Part shown: positions 1 through 10,445 of the stretch, piece by piece
How positions within the stretch are numbered: the stretch's first letter is position 1
Layout: each line of letters opens with the position of its first letter
The notes under the pieces: generated by a model
Told to the model about the DNA's origin: nothing
Seen by the model: the letters and a program-made list of their open reading frames with translations, nothing else
The model's database searches: none
DNA from: Globodera rostochiensis
Taxonomy: Eukaryota; Nematoda; Chromadorea; Rhabditida; Heteroderidae
NCBI GenBank assembly: GCA_018350325.1
Contig: JAEVLN010000007.1
Span: 525,109-589,108 of the forward strand
Reading direction: 5' to 3'
DNA length: 64,000 nucleotides
Translations under genes and position numbers: made by a program

Positions 1-2443
1 TGATCAATGCATTTTTGATCAAACTCCACCACTGCGTCATCGCCCTGTGAACTTAAAATGCCGAAAGTCACTCGGAATCAGAGCTGGGCGAAACTCAAAT
101 TTTTTTTCCGACGAAACGAAACGAAAAATTTTTTGTTTTCAATTAACGAAACGCGAAACGAAACGAAACAAAAAAAATTCCATTTAACGAAACACGAAAC
201 GAAACGAAACGGCTAAAATTCTACGAAACGAAACGAAACACGAAACGCCCAAAAAGTAACGAAACACGAAATAAAACGAAACGAAACGAAATAATTTTTT
301 TTTTTAAATTATGTTTGATTTTTGGGGCATTATTTTTCTAGTTTTCTGCATTTCTGTGATTTTTCAAGAAAACAAGTTTTTTAACATTCTACGGCCGGGT
401 GGGTCGGCGGTGCCGATAGGCGCCGCCGAGAAAATTTTGAATTTTTGACTCAATTGTTAAGCGATTTGCAACCAAAATTTTAAAAATATGGGCAATTTTT
501 TTTGAGAGCCAATTGTTTTGTCAAATTATTATTTAATTAAAAAAAATACAGAAGCCCATTTCTCTATTTAATTTTAATAAGGAAATGGCAATTGTCTCGC
601 AAAATTCATAAATTTTACTAGCGCTAACACCATCAAAAAAAATCTCTCCGAAAAAATACCACCATTAGGGGTGCTTAACCCGCCCGGATCCAACCCCCGG
701 ATACCGGGTATCCCGGATCCTGGACACCCGGATACCGGTCCCGGATAATTTGCCCAAAACACCCGGATACCGGTCCCGGTTCCGGATACCCGTTCTTGTC
801 CAACCCTATTGTTTATATATAGCCATAAATGTTCAGCGAAATAGGAAAAAATCGTTTACACAGTAGAGGATCTGAACCCAAGCGTCACCTACAACTCCAA
901 ACACTAACCACTACACCACCACTTGAGTGGAATTTTGATCAAAAACCTCAATCTTTAGGGGTGCTTTTTCGTGGTTTTTTTCGTTAAAATCGTCCTTAAC
1001 GAAACGCGAAACGAAACAAAAAAAATTCCATTTAACGAAACACGAAACGAAACGAAACGGCTAAAATTCTACGAAACGAAACGAAACACGAAACGCCCAA
1101 AAAATAACGAAAAACACGAAACGAAACGAAACGAAATTTCGCCCAGCTCTGCTCGGAATATAAACTGAACGGTCCGTGATCCTGTACATATACGATTTTC
1201 TGTAACCAACCGGGACGGGACCGGGGACATAAATTCCAAAAATAAAAGTCTTTTATATTCCGAATGTTTTACAAAAGTAAGCAACCAACCGTTCCAGATT
1301 TTTAAGAAGTTTTGCGCGTTCACTGTGATATGTGTTTATGATCTAAACCCAAAATTAAATAAATCTGTAATTTTTTTTTGTTTACATAAAAATGGTTGTC
1401 TATTGTTTCGTGCAAGGCAGTGACTGTTTGTTTGGTTATACGCTTAAAGAAATGAAATTGTACATAAGTTTTGTTGTCGTTATTTTAATTTGTTGAAAAG
1501 TTTAATCTGACCAATTCATCATAAATGATCACTTCACCCTTGATCACTGGATCGGATGTGAGTATATGCAGTTTGGAAACAATCAATTTCAAATTTGACT
1601 GTGCGGAAACTGTAAAATGAGTATTTTATGTTTTTGGCACTTTTCGGAATCTGTGCAAACAATTCAAATTTTAAAAAATGTTAACAAATTTTTGCGCGGA
1701 AACAAAAAGTCATTCACAACTGAATAAATGGTGGCACGACTTTTCGTCAATGGACTCTTCGTCAATGTGCATTTTTAAATTTCCAAAAAATCATAGATGT
1801 TAAAATCATAATCAGATGATGTCACGTTGAATCTGTTGTCATATTCGTGATCACTGATCAGCGATTTCGATAACCCCCGAGTAATTTTCAGAATTGCGTA
1901 AAAGCCTCTTAAAATCTTTGTTTGTGGGAAAAGTAAACTACTACATATTACCAAAAATTTTAATTTTAATTTATTTACACAGAACCGATAAAAGTACTTT
2001 TTTTACATAGAAGCTCCACAAATCACCAAATATATGCCGAGCCTCCTCCAAAATTTGTTGAATGAATTGTCCATCCAATTGGTTTTTTACATTTTCATTT
2101 ATTTTTGTCAATATATTGTCCATTTGGAGGATTTTCTGAGGCAATTTCGTTTTTACATTCTCTTCCAAATGACGCTCCAATTTCAGCTCAAGCTCATTAA
2201 ACTTAAATCGAAATTAAAGTTTTTTTCAAATTTAATTATTTAATATAAAATATATTTATATTAGTTTTACATTTTTTATTTTTTTGAAACAAGCAAACTT
2301 GCCTTATTTGAATAAGTTTGAGCAGGTTTTATATCAGTGGACGTGCCAACATTTTGTACAATATCAGATTCTCCTCCTTCAACATGTGTAATAATATTGG
2401 ACAAAAAGAATGCCAAAGCAATAAATATGAAAATTTTATGCAT
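1..2443 (-). CDS. Secreted helical protein, paralogue C (5' part; runs off the window start)
   Basis: I do not recognise this family. Exons (minus): 2303-2443, 2027-2201, 1512-1609, 1290-1342, and 1-51 (incomplete). Residues 1-23 form a signal peptide beginning MHKIFIFIALAFFLS. The rest looks alpha-helical and charged. Exons 2 to 4 have exactly the lengths and phases of paralogue B at 8.4-9.9 kb (175, 98 and 53 nt). Exon 1 is eight codons shorter than in B, an in-frame loss. Intron 1 has a GC donor (AAG|GCAAGT), as in B. Intron 4 carries a 1.07-kb transposable element that B lacks. The start is the only ATG that opens a signal peptide. Secretion is inferred from the N-terminus; function is unknown. 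The end of exon 5 and the stop lie outside the window. Confidence 0.7.
79..1151. mobile_element. hAT-like non-autonomous DNA transposon in intron 4 of paralogue C
   Basis: The ends are a perfect 15-bp inverted repeat (CAGAGCTGGGCGAAA). The element is flanked by an identical 8-bp duplication CTCGGAAT at 71-78 and 1152-1159. An 8-bp duplication and a terminus starting CAG are hAT hallmarks. The subterminal regions are arrays of CGAAACGAAACG-type repeats on both sides. No transposase ORF is visible, so it must depend on another element for movement. A GC-rich dispersed repeat (about 398-480) and a CCCGGATACCGG-rich patch (about 680-780) are nested inside. Paralogue B has the uninterrupted site at about 8600. 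Confidence 0.88.
398..480 (+). repeat. Dispersed GC-rich repeat (GGTCGGCGGTGCCGATAGGC type)
   Basis: A GC-rich head GGTCGGCGGTGCCGATAGGC is followed by GCCGCCGAGAAAATTTTGAA and TTTTTGACTCAATT. This copy is nested in the hAT-like element. Other copies are at about 6287, 8140 (reverse), 21628, 22118, 34735, 50060 (reverse) and 63800. Confidence 0.8.
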
Positions 2444-2513
2444 TTTTTTGTTTCAGCTAAATTGAATTATTTATTTTTTTTGTAAACCTTTTAAATTATA
2501 AAAAAAAATTAAA

Positions 2514-2770
2514 ACTTCTTGCGCGTCAACGTATATTCAAAATGTTGAACAAGCATTTCAAAAACATTTAGTCCAAAATTATGGCTCGCAAATTAATTTA
2601 TCTAATCGATCTCTACGGGACCAGGGATCCTGAATACTTATCCAATTGCACAAAGAGTTTTTTTGATAATTTTTAAATAAATAAATCAAGGATTGTTTGC
2701 GTCACGATGAATGGCAAAGAAAAGGACAAAATAAAAACACATTGAAAAGTTTGAGAATTTTTTTCACCAT
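2514..2770 (-). pseudogene. Decayed relic of the A/B/C secreted-protein family
   Basis: Two pieces lie just upstream of paralogue C on the same strand. Positions 2514-2590 match the exon-5 segment of paralogue B (8437-8510). Positions 2697-2770 match the first exon of paralogue A, reading MVKKILKLFNV from the ATG at 2770 and then breaking by frameshift. The sequence beyond 2770 also resembles the upstream region of paralogue A. The simplest reading is a former fourth family member that lost its middle. It is not expected to make a protein. Confidence 0.65.
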
Positions 2771-2799
2771 TTTTTAGCTGAATTTTTTTTGGATAGTAA

Positions 2800-5289
2800 A
2801 GATTTAACTGAATAATGAATATGTAAAAAAATGCGATTAGCTCTGAATTTATGTGGCTAAGCTGGCTTTATTGCATCATCATTGCTTAGAAATAAATATT
2901 AAAAATTGACTTACTAAATTATTGTTGCTATTATTTTGCTAATTATATTTACTTTTATTCTAAAAATTGTTGAAAACTTTTATTTTACGCAGAATTCGTC
3001 AATAAAAAAAATAAAAATTGAGAATTTAAATCAGTTTTTGTAACCGGTTGAATTTTTGAAAATTAGGGAAAAACGAAGCAATAACAGCGATTTAGTAAAA
3101 GCAATTTTTAATATTTAATTTCTAAGCAATGATGATACGATATAAGAGTTTGAGAAGTTTTTCACCATTTTTTTAGCTGAATTTTTATGATAGTAAAGAT
3201 TTAGTAAAAACTGAATTTATGTGGCCAATGTTTAATGAATATGGAATTTTTAGTTGCCCCTTGCTCATTTCTTTCTTAATATAAAAATATTGCGTCATTA
3301 TTGCTAAATGAAAATTATATTTAGTAAATCAATATTATTGAATTTAAATTCATATTTGCGTTAGCTGTTGTTTAGATTGTATTACGATGGCGATAGTTAT
3401 TTTGTGTTCGACGAGGCCCGCTAAAATATTCGATAAGATTTTGCGATCAAGGCTAATCAGGGTTGGAAAGAAGGGTTTTTTACATTGCACAAAAAAGTTT
3501 TGGATTTAAATCTTTTCGGTGAATCAAAATTACGTAAAAACCGAAAAAAATGCACACCCCTAAAGAGTGGATGTGAATTTACCCCATAACACCTTGAAAT
3601 GTACTTGATGAAGAGCCTTTCATCAGAAAATCAAAGAAATAATTTGGTAATTAATGATTTGCTTATGCTTAAATTTGGTTTAAAATTTTCGTGTTTTTCG
3701 TTTCGTACAAAAACGTATTTTGTTTGTTTTGTGTTTCGTTTTCGTGCTAAACAAATTTTTTGTTTCGTTTTCGAAAATGAAAAATATTTGTTTTCGTCCA
3801 CCCATGTTAATCGCATCACATGAGCGAGCAGCTCGTCCCTCTTTTTTAGGGCTCTTCAATTTAAATTTTGTATTCGAATGGTAGTGACAGTCAAGAGAAA
3901 AACATTATTATAGTGTGTCTGCCCCACGCATCATCACTCATCCCTACGGTAATGTGCATGATCCCAGGTTACGGTAACATTGTTTAACGATCGTCTCAAA
4001 TTGGCGATTTGACTTTTAGATTATTTCAGGTTACCAGCTCCTAATGTCCAATTTTCCGAAAAATTGGTGGAGCTTTTTAAATATGACTCTCGGTCTCGAA
4101 CCGAGAAATTTCTCAGTTTTTTGGGTCTCGGTCTCGACTCTCGGGTTTTTAGTCTCGGAAAACGAGACTTTTTTGCACTTAACGATGGTGTTTATGGTGA
4201 GAAATCATTAAAGGATTATGTGCTTGAAAGATTTGAAAATACACAATGACAAAATTTAGAAATCCTTTAATACTTTATCAACTTACACAATACAGTGCGC
4301 GTATGGGGCGCTGTGGTTAAATTCTGTTTCGCTATTGTCGTAAGTTCTACCCCCCCCCCCCCCCCCCCCCTCCCCTCCCCCTAGTGAAATCATTTTCTTC
4401 ATTAAATTGATAAATTAGATACTCCTTTTTACTGATTCTTAGTCGAACAACAAAAAAATCACACCGTAAACCTTATATTTTTTGCAAATTGTAAGCATAT
4501 TTTTCTAATTAAATTTACTAAAACTTCCATTTTTTCTTTGTTAATATAAGGAAATGCGTGGACATTTTAGGCCCAGCCTGTACGGTCCCAACCATCTCAG
4601 TGGAGGAAAGGGATGCACTCAAAAAGGCAGGGGCAGAAGAAGTGCAAAACATGGCTGGCTATGACCATCATGGCCAAGCACTAACCCCCAAACCTGAACC
4701 CGAACAGCAAGCAGCCAAAGGAAGCGGAAATTGTGCAACGGCACACTCAAATCTGAGAACCCGCAAAGAATAAAAACCCCAACCTTACCCTCCAACTTCA
4801 TACAAAGGCACAACTCAGAGACTCAAATCCCCTCTCGTTCCCGCTTGCCGAAGACGGACATGGGCACGGCCATGACTCTCAAATGCCCTCATTTCCACAT
4901 GGCCTAAACCGCAACCCATTGCTAACGGAATGCAACCACAACACAAAGTGAATAACAAAATCCCACCCATTCAGATTACTACAAATCACAAATTCACCAA
5001 CATTCCAAATCCCCAACTTCAATTAATTCCCAAAATACAGAACTTCATCAAATCACCAAAGATGAATGAGGACCAACAAAAGAGAGTGAAGAATCGGTGA
5101 AAAACCCAGAAATGGCGCAAATGGTGTCGGAAGGCTTTGCCAATTCTGGCTTTGACGATATATGGAGTGCTCGAAGTGCCACGGCACAATGACGGTAAAG
5201 TGAGGGAATATTGGGTCTCCCAAATATAGAAAAAGGGGTGGTCTTGGTATACTCCAACTCGAACGAAGAAAACAATTTTCCGTCCTAAT
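2800..5289. other. No convincing gene; simple and TE-derived sequence
   Basis: The stretch contains the second relic above, a TTTCGTTTTCG-rich patch at about 3690-3790 resembling the inside of the hAT-like element, and a CTCGG-palindrome patch at about 4088-4170 of the same type as in serpin intron 1. A run of about 19 C residues lies near 4352. From about 4540 the composition turns GC-richer and codon-like, leading into the helicase-like relic. A short open segment at 4558-4773 resembles nothing I know. Confidence 0.6.
3140..3185 (-). pseudogene. Second relic of the paralogue A start region
   Basis: On the minus strand the leader AATTCAGCTAAAAAA and ATGGTGAAAAACTTCTC echo the start of paralogue A at 10446. 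The match stops after about a dozen codons and nothing open follows. Confidence 0.45.
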
Positions 5290-6080
5290 CCTCCTTGACA
5301 ATGAAACAGGTGAATTCGAAAGGCCGCTACTGTCGGGGGCCCGGGTTTGGGTTGAGGAGTATGAGTATATCTCAGAACCACAATGTGGGCGCCGAAAGGA
5401 CCGGTGGAACTACCAAAATATTTTTGGCTCAAATTTCAGACAGGCGATCGCAAGAACGTGAAGCAACTGACGGAACAATGGGAAACCGACTCACCGCTCA
5501 GCGCAAAGTCGGACTATGCCACCGAAGCATTCGCGCAGAGGCAAGTCATCCTGGTCAACAAATCCAGCGAACTCCAACCGGAGGCACCAGGCGATTTCTG
5601 GTGAACGTTAAGGGTACAGTTAATCCCCGCCTCGGCTAGCAAATCGACCGAGATTCGGTGAGTCGTCTCAATGACGAGCAAAAACAAACGTTGGCACTGG
5701 TGGCGTGCTCGCAACCGCTCGCAATTTTTCAACAAGCACCTCCGGACACGGGTAAAACGCTGACCCTTGCGACAGCCATTGAGCTCCTGACCAGGTCGAA
5801 CGGACGGAAACGGTTATTATGGTAACAGCCACCTCAAATCTCCCGGTAACAAAAATGGTGGAGGAGACCAGGTCTGTTGGAGTGGATGAGGAATGTCTAG
5901 CTCACGACGAGGATGAAAGCGGAAGGCCGGACAAACACGGACGGCAGCAACGGCATCGGACTTTTTCAGAGATAAGAGGAGAGCGACTGTCGCGTTGTCG
6001 CGTGCCAGGGAAGGAATGATTGTCATATCGGACTTAAAAACACCGATCGCAGAACCTTTCGAATTGGACGACACTTTGGC
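5290..6080 (+). pseudogene. Degenerate superfamily 1 (UPF1-like) helicase fragment
   Basis: The key segment is about 5660-5830. It reads RLNDEQKQTLALVACSQP, then FQQAPPDTGKTLTLATAIEL, then VTATSNLPVTKMVEE after a frame change. This is the order Q-motif, Walker A (GPPGTGKT in intact proteins) and motif Ia of UPF1-like SF1 helicases. The Walker A box here has APPD in place of GPPG. Upstream, 5383-5604 is open in another frame (residues such as PVELPKYFWLKF). Frames change repeatedly with stops between, so the sequence is decayed. It is much GC-richer than its surroundings, consistent with a former coding sequence from a mobile element or a processed gene. A very divergent spliced gene is less likely. 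Confidence 0.5.
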
Positions 6081-6286
6081 AATGTGCTTTTCATGCGTGA
6101 AATAGTAGGGGGGGGGTCAACGGCCCTTCGTGCGAACGATGGAGGAGGGGGGGCCAAGGGGGGGGGGTCGACCCTTTGGAAATACGATGTTATACAAAAT
6201 GAAAAATACGCACTTTTTTGAGTAAGAGTACCCGATTTTCGTGTTTTATTTCGCGCACTTGATTCAACAAATTAGGCTTGTAGACT

Positions 6287-6380
6287 TGGAGGTGGGGCGC
6301 CGGCGGTACCGAAAGGCGCCGCCGAGAAAATTTTGAAAATTTTGACTCATTTGGGATTTTTGACTAAATTTGTTTAGAAA
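6287..6380 (+). repeat. Dispersed GC-rich repeat
   Basis: GGCGCCGGCGGTACCGAAAG precedes GCGCCGCCGAGAAAATTTTG and a TTTTGACT tail. It is the same family as the copy at 398, preceded by a G-rich stretch. Confidence 0.75.
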
Positions 6381-6419
6381 ATTGGTCAAAAATTACGAAT
6401 TTTCTCTTTTTTTCTCTGT

Positions 6420-6890
6420 GCTCTTCGTTCTCTCCCCACTCCCCCCCCCCTCCCCAACTCGTGAGGAGAAGGTGACGACGACGCAGGACGACCGCACACG
6501 GCACAATACCGACGACTCAAGCGCACCCCCTTCCCAACCCTTCTCCCCACACCGTCGTCCTGCAGAAACCCCCCCCCCCCCTCCCAAGCTCCAAACACGA
6601 CTTCATCACCCCCCCCCCCAAAATCACACCCCCACCATTCCCAACTCCAAACACAAAAAAAGCGACGACAAATGAGGTAGAGAAAAAAAAAGGTGAAAGA
6701 GAGGAACCAGGGTCGGTTCCCGCATCCAGTCCCGTTCCCATCCCCACCTAAGGGAGCCGTCCCCTGCTCACGGGCTGAGCCTTTCCGCGGGGGCGAAAGC
6801 CCGACCCAAACATCTGAGTGGGTGAGGGAAGAGATCGATCACGAGGGGCTTGAGGAGACCATTCCCGACGCCCAGCACTAAGCTTTACTA
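6420..6890. other. GC-rich block with poly-C tracts, no supported gene
   Basis: Three C runs of nine or more interrupt a CCGACGACGCAGGACGACC-like stretch. A more ordinary GC-rich block follows (6700-6885). ORFs exist on both strands but change frame across the C runs and show no family signature. The block is abruptly different in composition from the flanking AT-rich DNA, like the 4540-6080 block, and may belong to the same decayed insertion. Confidence 0.5.
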
Positions 6891-8394
6891 TATGGACTCA
6901 AGCGTTGGATGCTTTTCAGATGAGCATTCCATACGCCATGCCATGTCTCAATTTGTTTTCTAAGCACATTATTGATTGGTTTATCTTTACCTCCAGGCTA
7001 TTATTTGTTCTAATGATGCTCATATTCACAATGCTAACTATCTGTAGATAAATCGCTAGCAACAGATAAATCTATATTCACAATGCTATGGCTAGGGTAT
7101 CCGTGTTATGAAATAGCAAAATAATCCTTATGGGTAGCTACTAGCTAGCTCTATCCTTATTTCTTATTCACACTGCTAAGGATAGGGATAATTTAGGGTA
7201 GCTGCAGATAAAATCCTTAGCACTCCACTTATTAATTAAGCGAAAATTTTTGGGTGAACGAACGGCCTGAATTTCTGGTAGGAGATTCCTCAATGTTGTG
7301 AGCTTCAAAATGATATATCAAATTTAAAATTAAATTTTGAAATTTAAAATTAAATTAAATTAAATTAATTTTATACAATAAATTAAGATTAAAAAGCTGA
7401 GCTGAAACAAAAAAATTGTTTCTGATCAGAACTGGTCAAGTTAGGGTCCGATCAATTTTGAAGGCAAAATAGTGTGAGGTAGGTAGCTGCGGACCAAATT
7501 ATCATTAACGTTGTGAATGACGGATAGACAAACCACCAGACGATTGGTTTACTAGCTGGAGTCTTGTAAAAAATGTCAAAAAGTACTTAGGACAAGAGAG
7601 ACCGGCAAAATCAAATTTGCGGATCCTGTTGCAGGATTGGAATTCAAAATTGTTTGCAGGACCCCGGATCCTGCAGGATTAATCCTGCAAATCCTGCATT
7701 AGAATTTGCAGGATCCTGCGCAGGATTGCGGACCGGATTCTGCAAAATCCGGCGCAGGACTCTACTCACGACCCACAGCCCGGTCCTCGGCAAATTAATA
7801 TTTATAAAATGATTAAGTAATGGTTTTTAGTCAATGATTTAGTAGTAAGTTCTGTTTTAAATAGGTTTTTTTGAAGAGTAAAAAAGGGTAGCGAGTTGAG
7901 ACAAAAGTCTTCGTCCAACCCCTAAGGGGATGTTGTGCTGACCTTCCATTCTGCCTGTAACCGGATGCCAAATTCCGGAAACCGGTATGCCAAGCCCAAA
8001 AATGTCCAGAAACCCGGAATTCGACAAATTTTGAATTTTACAAATTTGACTTTCTAATTTTTCAGATCATTTTTTTCTCCCTAGCGATGCAGTTCTAGAC
8101 AAATTTCTTAACAAATTCCTTCAAATTTCAAATTTTCTTGGCTATCGGCACCGCCGACCCACCCCCTCCCCCCGCATATGCCGCATCTATCAAAAATTCA
8201 AATTACTCGGTGGCGCTTATCGGCACCGCCACATTAACACAAAAAAAGGAAATAATCTCAATGAAAAGCACTAAATGAAATTGGTACATATACGAAGGAA
8301 AATACTAAGTAAAATAAAAGAATCCTAAAAAAAATTGAATCGCTTTTGACTCATCAAAGATCGATGATAGGACTGACTTTGCGCAGTTTTCTCG
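6891..8394. other. Intergenic; nested short repeats
   Basis: No gene is supported. About 7015-7215 repeats ATTCACAATGCTA-like words. About 7320-7375 is an AAATTTAAAATTAAATT simple repeat. About 7615-7765 is a dense palindromic array of GCAGGATCCTGC-like units that looks like a MITE. A reverse copy of the dispersed GC-rich repeat lies at about 8140-8230. Confidence 0.6.
8140..8230 (-). repeat. Dispersed GC-rich repeat, reverse copy
   Basis: GGCTATCGGCACCGCCGACC followed by a C-rich tract is the reverse complement of the repeat at 398. A second GGCGCTTATCGGCACCGCC lies 50 bp on. Confidence 0.75.
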
Positions 8395-9889
8395 TCAAGT
8401 GTACATGGAATCATGAAATTCTTCAATTTTTGACTTCTTCTTGAGCGTCAACATATATTCAAGATGTTGATCAAGCATTTCAAAAACATTTAATCCAAAA
8501 TTACGCACCATCACAAAGAACAATTTTAGTTGATCAATGCATTTTTGATCAAACTCCACCACTGCGTCATCGCCCTGTGAACTTAAAATGCCGAAAGTCA
8601 CTCGGAATATAAACTGAACGGTCCCTGATCCTTACATATTACGTACGACTTTCTGTAACCAACCGGGACGGGATCGGGGACCATAAATTCCAAAAATAAA
8701 AGTCTTTTATATTCCAAATGTTTACAAAAGTACGCAACCAACCGTTCCAGATTTTTAAGAAGTTTTGCGCGTTCACTGTGATATGTGTTTATGATCTAAA
8801 CCACACACAAAATTAAATAAATCAATTTAATTTTTTTTTTTCGTTTACATAAAACTGGCTGTTAATTGTTTGGAGCAAGGCTTTGGTTGTTTGTTTGGTT
8901 TTATGCTTAATGAAATGAAATTGTACAAATAAGTTTTGTTGTCATGTGGTTATTTTAATTTTTTGTTGAAAAATATTAATCTGACCAATTCAGCATAAAT
9001 GATCACTTCACCCTTGATCACTGGATCGGATGTGAGTATATGCAATTTGGAAACAACCAATTGCAAATTTGACTGTGCGTAAACTGTAAAAAATGATTAT
9101 TTTCCCTAAATACGTGCCGGCCTCATAAAATTCTAAAGATGCACACTTAAGAATGGACTTTTTTTTGGCATGGCACCTCCCCCCCCCCCCCCTAGAAAGT
9201 TTTTCTGGCTTTTTGGAGGGATTTGTTAAGAAAAAATTGGTCCAAAATTACCAATTTTACAAAGAAAATTTGTTTCGTTTACCATAGATGCTCACCGAAA
9301 GTGATAAAAAATAAATTACTCAGTCGGGGATGGGGTCACTCAACCTTGAACAAAGTTATTCATTTTAAATATTCAGTGAATTCGTCCAATTAAAAAAATA
9401 AAATGAAAAACTTATGAATTGTATCTAATTTAAAACGATTGGGATATTTGAACTAACCAACTATAAGCCGAGCCTCCTCCAAAATTTGTTGAATGAATTG
9501 TCCATCCAATTGGTTTTTTACATTTTCATTTATTTTTGTCAACAAATTGTCCATTTGCAAGATTTTTTGAGGCCATTTCGTCTTTACATTCTCTTCCAAA
9601 CGACGCTCCAATTTCAGCTCAAGCTCATTAAACTTAATTCGAAAATTAAAGTTTTTTTTTCAAATTTAATTATTTAATATTTATATTAGTTTAACATTAT
9701 TTTTTTTGAAGCAAGCAAACTTGCCTTATTTAAATTAGTTTGAGCAGTTTTCATATCAGTGGGCATGCTGGTTGTTTTTTCCAATAAATCGGTAACATTT
9801 TGTACAATATCAGAATCTTCTCCTTCAACATGTGTAATAATTTTGGACAAAAAGAATGCCAAAGCAATAAATATGAAACTTTTGTGCAT
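8395..9889 (-). CDS. Secreted helical protein, paralogue B (225 aa)
   Basis: Five exons (minus): 9725-9889, 9458-9632, 8986-9083, 8743-8795, 8395-8581. They total 678 nt and code for 225 residues. A signal peptide (MHKSFIFIALAFFLSK) is followed by helical, charged segments such as FNELELKLERRLEENVKTKW in exon 2. All phases join cleanly, and exons 1, 3 and 4 have exactly the same lengths as in paralogue A (165, 98 and 53 nt), which supports the model. Intron 1 uses a GC donor (AAG|GCAAGT). It is divergent from paralogue A, with 556 bp between the two start codons, so they could share control sequence. There is no recognised domain, and no cysteine pattern suggests a knottin. Function is unknown; secretion is inferred. 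Confidence 0.78.
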
Positions 9890-10445
9890 TTTCTGAAAAT
9901 TTCATTTTAAGTTATATGGGGATTGATTGTTAGATTGAATTTTAAAAAAAATCTTTGTTTCTGCTTCCTTAATAAATTAATAAATAAATGGAATAACATA
10001 TTGACTAAATAAAATATGTAAAAAAAAAGGATTAGCTAAGAATTTATATGCCCAAGCTGTCTTATATTGCATCATCATTGCTTCTGAATGAAATATTAAA
10101 AAATAATTTTAAAACGCACAATTATTGCTGATTATTTTATATATAATACTTATAAGTTGTTTTTTTCCTTAATTTTCAAAAATCTCAACCGGTTCAAAAC
10201 ATAATTTATATTCGAAATTTTTATTTTATTGACAAATTCGTAATCAATGCGTCAAAAAACATATTTTCAACAATTTTTAGCAAAAAGCAACAATAATTTA
10301 TAGTCAATTTTTAATATTTATTTCTAAGCAATGATGATGCAATAAAAGCCAGCTTGGCTACATAAATTCAAAGCTAATCGCATTTTTTTACATATTCATT
10401 TATTCAGTTAAATCTTTACTATCCAAAAAAAAATTCAGCTAAAAA

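Noticed and set aside
574..762. Minus ORF rich in proline and glycine
   Set aside because: It lies in the CCCGGATACCGG repeat inside the hAT-like element.
5019..5432. 137-codon minus ORF in the GC-rich block
   Set aside because: The plus strand of the same block carries helicase-like motifs. The minus frame has no recognisable pattern.
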